Shown here: piece by piece, positions 59,394 to 64,000 of the stretch | Layout: every line of letters begins with the position of its first letter | Position numbering within the stretch: the stretch's first letter is position 1 | From: Pseudoflavonifractor sp. MSJ-30 | GTDB taxonomy: Bacteria; Bacillota; Clostridia; Oscillospirales; Oscillospiraceae | Reading direction: 5' to 3' | DNA: 64,000 bases | NCBI RefSeq assembly: GCF_018918045.1 | Contig: NZ_JAHLPU010000048.1 | Coordinates: 1-64,000 of the forward strand | Program-made: the position numbers and the translations under genes | The notes under the pieces: generated by a model | What the model was told of the DNA's origin: nothing | The model's database searches: none | The model's input: only the letters and a program-made list of their open reading frames with translations

Positions 59394-59438
59394 TTGACAC
59401 CCGTCCGGCATATGTGTTATAACATGCATATGCCGGAC
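59394..59438 (+). promoter_or_regulatory. Exporter promoter with overlapping 12-bp dyad
   Basis: TTGACA (59394-59399) and TATAAC (59418-59423) are 18 bp apart. A perfect 12-bp inverted repeat, GTCCGGCATATG (59403-59414) and CATATGCCGGAC (59427-59438), brackets the -10. The word ATATGTGTTAT (59410-59420) is shared with the peptide promoter. As RNA it would also form a hairpin right after the precursor stop, so it could act as attenuator or as operator. Confidence 0.6.
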
Positions 59439-59475
59439 ACTTTATGTACAAATTCCAAGAAAAGGATGCGAAAGA

Positions 59476-60993
59476 ATGGATATATCTATTGGCGCTGCAT
59501 TCCAAAAATCTCTGGTCATGGGCTGCGCCTATCGGTTGTTTCGTGCCGGAAGCTCGCTTTGCTGCGCCTGGCTGATCTCTCAGCTGTTTCAGCGCGCCGT
59601 GGCGGGGAACTTCGGGGCGGTGGCCAATCTGGCAGGGCTGCTCTGCGCCGCGGTGGCCATCGGGAGCTTCGGATGCCTCGGATTGACGAAGAAGAATGAA
59701 CGCGTCTGCGCGGCAGAGCGCCAGGATTTTCGGGCGCTTCAGCAGCAGCGGATCCTGAACTTCCGCCTGCCGGCGGCTTCCCCCGGAGAAATGGAGACGC
59801 GGCTGAATGAGGATGGCGGCGTTATCGCGGACCACTACCAAAAAATACTGCCGGACGCCGTGGAGGGCGTCACCATGATCGTGGGAAGCGTTCTCCTGAT
59901 GTGCCGGACCAATCCCTGGATATCCGTGATCCTGCTGGGGTGCAGCCTGCTGCAAATGGTCCCCACCATCGTATATCAGAAATGGGCAAAGCGGATCTAT
60001 GAATCTATTGCGGACCACGAAGAAGAGGAATGGGATTGGCTGGCCCAGGGCGTGGAGGGACTGCGCACGCTAAAGCTCTACAGCCGGGAGCAATGGTACA
60101 TTGGCCGCTACCGGGAAATCGGCCGGATGTGCGTCACAGCAGGTGGACAGGCGGAATTTACCGGCGGCATCGAGAACATCATTTTTGAGGGCATCCACGC
60201 TTTCCTCAGCTACGGAGCCTATTTTCTGCTTGGCGTTTTCCTGTTTCGCGGAGCGTTGACGGCGGGACAGGCTCCCGGCATGATCGTGCTGAGCGGCTAT
60301 CTGTTTTCCAATGTAAACGCCTTATTCAACCTGAGCATTCAATCGGCGGTATTCCGGACGGCAAAGGAGCGCCTGACCTGCCGCGCGGCCCCGGCGGCAG
60401 GCGAAGCAAAGGGGGCGCTCCTGGAGGTTTGCGATGTCAGCAAAGCGTTCAAAAAGAAAACCGTGCTTTCGCGTCTCAGCTTTGCCATAGAGTCCGGTCA
60501 GCGTATCCGGGTGCAGGGGCCCAACGGATCCGGGAAATCCACCCTTCTGCGGCTCATTACAGGCGTTTTGTCCCCGGACAGCGGAGAGATCCGCAGACAG
60601 GCAGAGATCGCCTGGTCCATGCAGGAGGAGCCGGAACTGCTGCTGACGGGGGACGCGCTGCTGGCGGCGGTCCGGTCCACCGGATGCCTGGACGAAAATA
60701 CGTTCCGGCGGCATTGCCGCGGCTTCCGCATTCCGGAGGCGCTGTTTGCCCAGCCCGTGGGCAGCTGGTCCATGGGCGAACGCAAAAAGCTGTTTCTGGC
60801 GCTGGCCCTGGCAAAAAAGGCGGAGCTTCTGATCCTGGACGAGCCAACCAACCACATAGATACGGACGCCCGCGGCTATCTGAAGGACCAGCTGGCGCAA
60901 TATCCCGGGGCTATGCTGGTCTGCACCCATGATCCATATCTGGATATCCCCTGGGACCGCGTGGTGTATCTGAAGGGAGGCGAGCGGATATGA
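59476..60993 (+). CDS. ABC exporter half-transporter (permease-ATPase) A
   Basis: 505 aa. An N-terminal membrane domain with about six helices, then an ATPase domain: Walker A GPNGSGKST (near residue 348), a divergent signature SMGERKK in place of LSGGQ (near residue 431), Walker B LLILDEPTNHID. No C39 peptidase domain, so leader removal must be done elsewhere. The start ATG has a weak GGA site. Ends with the ATGA overlap of half-transporter B. Presumed to export the RiPP or confer immunity. Confidence 0.85.
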   Translation: MDISIGAAFQKSLVMGCAYRLFRAGSSLCCAWLISQLFQRAVAGNFGAVANLAGLLCAAVAIGSFGCLGLTKKNERVCAAERQDFRALQQQRILNFRLPAASPGEMETRLNEDGGVIADHYQKILPDAVEGVTMIVGSVLLMCRTNPWISVILLGCSLLQMVPTIVYQKWAKRIYESIADHEEEEWDWLAQGVEGLRTLKLYSREQWYIGRYREIGRMCVTAGGQAEFTGGIENIIFEGIHAFLSYGAYFLLGVFLFRGALTAGQAPGMIVLSGYLFSNVNALFNLSIQSAVFRTAKERLTCRAAPAAGEAKGALLEVCDVSKAFKKKTVLSRLSFAIESGQRIRVQGPNGSGKSTLLRLITGVLSPDSGEIRRQAEIAWSMQEEPELLLTGDALLAAVRSTGCLDENTFRRHCRGFRIPEALFAQPVGSWSMGERKKLFLALALAKKAELLILDEPTNHIDTDARGYLKDQLAQYPGAMLVCTHDPYLDIPWDRVVYLKGGERI

Positions 60994-62579
60994 CCGATTT
61001 TTCCGCAAAGCAGGCCCGCAGGGAATGCCGGAGCTATATCTGGCCCTGCGCTTTTTTGTATCTTCTCCAGGATCTGAGCGGGTTCGTGGTGCCGACGGTG
61101 GCCTCCGTGCTGATCGGCAGCATGGCGGACAGCCTGCTGGCACTGGATATGGCGGCCGTAAAGGGGCAGCTCCTGCCCTTTCTCGCCGCGCTGCTGATGC
61201 AGACCGTGGTGATGCAGCTGCTGGAAATGGCGGGAAATATCACCATCGTCAAAAGATGCTACGCCTATACTGCGCATCTGATCGCGCGCTTTCTGCGCCG
61301 GCCCCTGGCGCAGACGGAGCAGATCCGCCCGGGGGCCTTTGTAGAGCGGGTCACGACGGATATACCAGGTTTCTTTTACAACCAGATCTGGAAATATACC
61401 GCCCCGGTCTGCTTTTCTCTCTATGGCCTGCTGATGGTCGTTTTACTGCTGCGGGCGAAAATCGAGCCGGTATTTGTGCTTGCGGTGCTGGCCCTTTCGG
61501 CGGTACCGGTCATCCGCGCGAAGATCATCGCGCCCAAGCGCGCCAAGGTGGATACGCTTGTCCGGGAGTTTGAGGAGAAACGGAAGCGGGAGGAATACGC
61601 GCTGTTTCAGTCCCGTGAATTTGTCCATGGCTTCCATCTGGAGGGCTTCTTCCTGGAGGGGCTTCAGCAGCGGTTCCAGGCGTTTCTCGCGGGGGCGCAC
61701 AGCGCCCGGCGCAGACTGAACGCCGAGGACGCGGTGCTGGAACAGCTCTGTCAGTATGGCGTCCCGCTGGGGGTATTGACGATCGGGGCGCTACTGCTTG
61801 CCCGGGGCCGGTTAAGCGCCGGAGAACTGGTGGCGGGATATCTGCTGCTGCCGACCATAACCCGTTTCTACAAAACGGCAGCGCGTCAGATTCTGGAGCG
61901 CCGGGCCGAGCCGGAAAAGCTGGAACGACTCCGGATTTTTTATGGGGATGAACAGGAACGGCTTTCGCCGGAGAACATCCCGGAAAGCGAGGACGCATCC
62001 GCGGCAGAGCTGCGCATGGAGGATATCCGCTTCGGCTATCCCGGCCAGACGAAGCCGGTTCTGGAGCATTACAGCCGTACATTCTCCGCGGACGCCCGGG
62101 AAATTCTCTCAGGGGCCAACGGAAGCGGAAAAACGACCATACTGTCGCTGCTGTGCGGGTTATATGAACCCCAGGCGGGCAAAATCACAGATGCAAACGG
62201 CAGGACGCTTCCCCCGGAGGTCCGTGGAGGGCTTATCACCATGCAGGAACAGAACGGAAAGCTTTTCTCCGGAACGGTTGCGGAGAACCTGTTCCTTTCC
62301 CCGGAGCAAATGGAGGAAGGGGCGGCAGTCTTGCGGGGAATGGGGTTTGAAAAGCCCCTGGATCAGGCGGTGCTGTCCAATGGAAGCAACCTGTCCCCCG
62401 GCGAACGGGAAAAAATCATTCTGACCCGCGCGCTGCTGCGGAATACGGCGTTTCTGGCCCTGGATGAACCCTTAAACCATCTGGATGCCAAGGGCCGGGA
62501 ATTTCTGAAGCAGTATCTCGATCAACGCAAAGCTGGACTTATCCTTGTGAACCACCAAAAGGAAGAGAACCAAAGCTGA
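60990..62579 (+). CDS. ABC exporter half-transporter (permease-ATPase) B
   Basis: 529 aa. Six-helix membrane domain (for example LLPFLAALLMQTVVMQLLEMAG) with EEKRKREEYALFQSREFVHGFHLEGFF, then Walker A GANGSGKTT (near residue 376), signature LSPGEREKIILTRALL, Walker B FLALDEPLNHLDAKG. Overlaps A by 4 bp, so the two form a heterodimer with unequal signature motifs. High-GC, unlike the precursor/maturase part of the locus. Confidence 0.85.
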   Translation: MTDFSAKQARRECRSYIWPCAFLYLLQDLSGFVVPTVASVLIGSMADSLLALDMAAVKGQLLPFLAALLMQTVVMQLLEMAGNITIVKRCYAYTAHLIARFLRRPLAQTEQIRPGAFVERVTTDIPGFFYNQIWKYTAPVCFSLYGLLMVVLLLRAKIEPVFVLAVLALSAVPVIRAKIIAPKRAKVDTLVREFEEKRKREEYALFQSREFVHGFHLEGFFLEGLQQRFQAFLAGAHSARRRLNAEDAVLEQLCQYGVPLGVLTIGALLLARGRLSAGELVAGYLLLPTITRFYKTAARQILERRAEPEKLERLRIFYGDEQERLSPENIPESEDASAAELRMEDIRFGYPGQTKPVLEHYSRTFSADAREILSGANGSGKTTILSLLCGLYEPQAGKITDANGRTLPPEVRGGLITMQEQNGKLFSGTVAENLFLSPEQMEEGAAVLRGMGFEKPLDQAVLSNGSNLSPGEREKIILTRALLRNTAFLALDEPLNHLDAKGREFLKQYLDQRKAGLILVNHQKEENQS

Positions 62580-62580
62580 A

Positions 62581-62627
62581 AAAGGGGCTGTCTCACATGA
62601 TTTCTCATCATGCTGCGACAGCCCTTT
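62581..62627. terminator. Bidirectional terminator after the exporter
   Basis: AAGGGGCTGTC pairs with GACAGCCCTTT, with an inner ATGAT/ATCAT helix. On the minus strand it ends in CCCCTTTTTC, so it also serves the lipoprotein transcript. Confidence 0.75.
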
Positions 62628-62645
62628 CCTATTCACACAAACGCG

Positions 62646-62888
62646 CTACGGCGTCGTCTCCATGGCCTCCCCTCTCTGGGCAGAGCGAAGCTCCGCGGGA
62701 ACATAGTCGATTTTCAGCTTGTCCTCGTCCGGAAGCGTGTTGTACCATTCCAGCCATTCCAGTGTCTCCCTGGAAAGCGCGGCGGCACTGTAGGTCCGTC
62801 CCTCATATTGGACGGTCTTTCCGCAGCCGGTCAGAAGCAGTCCGCACAGGCAGCAGGCAAGGAATACCTTTGCTCTCAAAGAGTTCAC
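62646..62888 (-). CDS. Small lipoprotein
   Basis: 80 aa from the GTG at 62888, or 77 aa from the TTG at 62879, which has better spacing to AAAAGGGG. Lipoprotein signal RAKVFLACCLCGLLLTGCG with lipobox LTGC, then about 58 residues including TYSAAALSRETLEWLEWYNTLPDEDKLKIDYVP. Function unknown. 7 bp beyond the rhomboid-like gene on the same strand, likely one transcript. Confidence 0.75.
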   Translation of the reverse strand: MNSLRAKVFLACCLCGLLLTGCGKTVQYEGRTYSAAALSRETLEWLEWYNTLPDEDKLKIDYVPAELRSAQRGEAMETTP

Positions 62889-62895
62889 GCCCCTT

Positions 62896-63771
62896 TTACT
62901 GAATATGGGTATGGTTGTTGATATGGTCGCTGCAATAGCAATAGTAGCCGCTGCACTTGGAGCAGTACCGGAATTCCAGCTCCGGGTTGGATACGTCTGT
63001 CCTGCCGCAGACGGTGCATTTGTGGGTGTAGGCAGGGGTTTCCGCCTTCTTGGGCTGCTCGGTCACATGGAAATGAATGATCTTCGGCTGCTGCTTGGGG
63101 GCCTTGTGGAAAAGCCGGCGCAGCTTGTTCTGCCAGGAAAGGGGCACCACATTCAGTACATCCTTGCCGAAGAACAGGAAGTAGTTACCCAGAGCCACCA
63201 GCGGGAACAGATTCGCCGCGGTGAATGGCGTATGGAACAGGCCCGCGAAAATGACCACCAGATCAAACAGCGCAAAGGCCCAGGCCTTGATGGGGATAAT
63301 GAAGAACAGCAGGAACTGCGCCTGAGGGTACAGCGTGGCGTAGCCCAGGAACAGGCTCATGTTCAGATAGTACACATCCGCCTGGCAGTTGAAGAGCATG
63401 CCGTATACATCCATCAGCACCACGCCGGTGAAATAGAAAATGTTGAATTTCAGCGTGCCCCACTGCCGCTCCATGGCGGTTCCAAGAGAATAGTAGCACA
63501 GCAGGGAAATGAGCATAAAAAAGATGTTGCTGTTCAGAAGGGTCAGCGGGTAGGTGACGAGCCGCCAGATCTGCCCGTGCAGGATGGCTGTACGGTTGAA
63601 GCAAAGCAGATTGTAAAGCAGGTAATTCCCCGCCAGGGCACTGATCAGGTAGACAACGGCATTGCCCAGGGAGACATAGAGCATCAGATTCGGGATGCCC
63701 TTATTCCGGTTGGCAAAGCAGTACCGTTCAAAATTACGGCGCAGGTTTTTCAATGGGGTCAACTCCTTCAA
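62896..63771 (-). CDS. Rhomboid-like membrane pseudoprotease with C-terminal zinc ribbon
   Basis: 291 aa. Six membrane helices with rhomboid landmarks GQIWRLVTYPL and GTAMERQWGTLKFNIFYFTG. The GxSG catalytic serine motif is not preserved (the aligned stretch reads YLNMSLFLGYATLYP) and the His of the last helix is absent, so proteolysis is unlikely. The C-terminal 40 residues form a Cys/His-rich zinc ribbon (CTVCGRTD, YCSKCSGYYCYCSDHINNH). A possible membrane-bound recognition protein. Followed closely by the lipoprotein gene. Confidence 0.78.
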   Translation of the reverse strand: MKELTPLKNLRRNFERYCFANRNKGIPNLMLYVSLGNAVVYLISALAGNYLLYNLLCFNRTAILHGQIWRLVTYPLTLLNSNIFFMLISLLCYYSLGTAMERQWGTLKFNIFYFTGVVLMDVYGMLFNCQADVYYLNMSLFLGYATLYPQAQFLLFFIIPIKAWAFALFDLVVIFAGLFHTPFTAANLFPLVALGNYFLFFGKDVLNVVPLSWQNKLRRLFHKAPKQQPKIIHFHVTEQPKKAETPAYTHKCTVCGRTDVSNPELEFRYCSKCSGYYCYCSDHINNHTHIQ

Positions 63772-63851
63772 TGTTTGCGTTTATTCTACCAGCATTGCCC
63801 CGTTTTGTCTATGAAAGAAATGTTAATTTTGCCGATTTGTTTCCAAAGGGC

Positions 63852-63880
63852 TTGACATTTTCAGGGGGATTCTGTAGAAT
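63852..63880 (+). promoter_or_regulatory. Promoter of the SAM-I riboswitch transcript
   Basis: TTGACA (63852-63857) and TAGAAT (63875-63880), 17-bp spacer, 20 bp before the aptamer. The gene it controls lies beyond the window. Confidence 0.87.
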
Positions 63881-63900
63881 ACAGAAAACTGCATATGTAG

Positions 63901-63989
63901 CCTTATCAAGAGTGGTGGAGGGAACGGCCCGATGAAACCCGGCAACCTGTTTATCAAGGTGCTAAATCCGGCGGCAACGAAAGATGAGG
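63901..63989 (+). ncRNA. SAM-I (S-box) riboswitch aptamer
   Basis: Conserved S-box landmarks in order: CTTATCAAGAG, GGAGGGA, GGCCCGATGAAACCCGGCAA, AAGGTGCTAAATCC and GAAAGATGAGG. P1 is formed by CTTATC with GATGAG. The expression platform and target, typically a methionine or SAM biosynthesis or uptake gene, are cut off by the window end. Confidence 0.95.
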
Positions 63990-64000
63990 ATTCGATTCAT

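Overview
The window comes from a moderately GC-rich, endospore-lineage Firmicute of the class Clostridia, most likely Oscillospirales. Markers for this are SpoIID, a SpoVB-like flippase, WhiA, YqhQ (DUF1385), an IspH-ribosomal S1 fusion, a zinc-type L31, the dgt-dnaG-rpoD cluster, the telA-xpaC pair and strong AGGAGG ribosome sites. There is no rRNA, CRISPR array or intact transposase. Most of the sequence is chromosomal housekeeping DNA; the accessory parts are 5.5-11 kb and 54.5-62.6 kb.

Layout. 0-5.5 kb: an unrecognised gene, a uridine-kinase-like protein, SpoIID, an E2-acyltransferase-like protein and a Ca/Na antiporter. 5.5-11 kb: small regulators (XRE, BlaI-BlaR1), a GNAT enzyme, two MITE-like elements, and a tRNA-Ala whose 3' end is duplicated around two perfect hairpins. 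11-24 kb (minus strand): DUF711/ACT pair, IspH-S1 and cmk, then dgt-dnaG-rpoD followed by a translationally coupled, degenerate sigma-70 paralogue, then YigZ, HflX, L31 and an M29 aminopeptidase. 24-27 kb (plus strand): a homocysteine methyltransferase-family protein, a membrane-fused second E2-like protein, and BirA. 27-38.5 kb (minus strand): an ECF sigma factor with its membrane partner, pgsA-rimO-recX-recA, prmC-yqhQ, and a two-component system preceded by a lipoprotein. 38.5-46.3 kb: dnaE-whiA-murB and telA-xpaC. 46.4-51.2 kb: a carboxylate module, with an OadB-type decarboxylase beta subunit plus a 41-residue protein behind a yybP-ykoY-like riboswitch, an esterase, a 2-hydroxycarboxylate transporter and a LysR regulator. 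51.3-56.6 kb: SpoVB-like, Nth, a two-OB-fold SSB-like protein, small membrane proteins, and a frameshifted ECF sigma gene with its partner. 62.6-64 kb: a lipoprotein, a rhomboid-like pseudoprotease with a zinc-ribbon tail, and a SAM-I riboswitch whose target lies outside the window.

The most unusual region is 56.7-62.6 kb. It reads as a peptide-signal-regulated RiPP locus. A 49-residue secreted peptide gene overlaps the 3' end of a convergent Rgg/PlcR-like regulator. Next come an RRE-radical SAM-SPASM maturase, a 42-residue two-cysteine precursor with a strong ribosome site, and two translationally coupled ABC exporter half-transporters. The maturase is AT-rich compared with its surroundings and is broken by one in-frame amber codon, beyond which the frame stays open and still carries SPASM cysteines. 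The signal peptide and the exporter have candidate promoters that share an 11-bp word abutting the -10 box inside perfect dyads, which suggests co-regulation.

All assignments come from reading the sequence and from family knowledge. No search or folding program was run.
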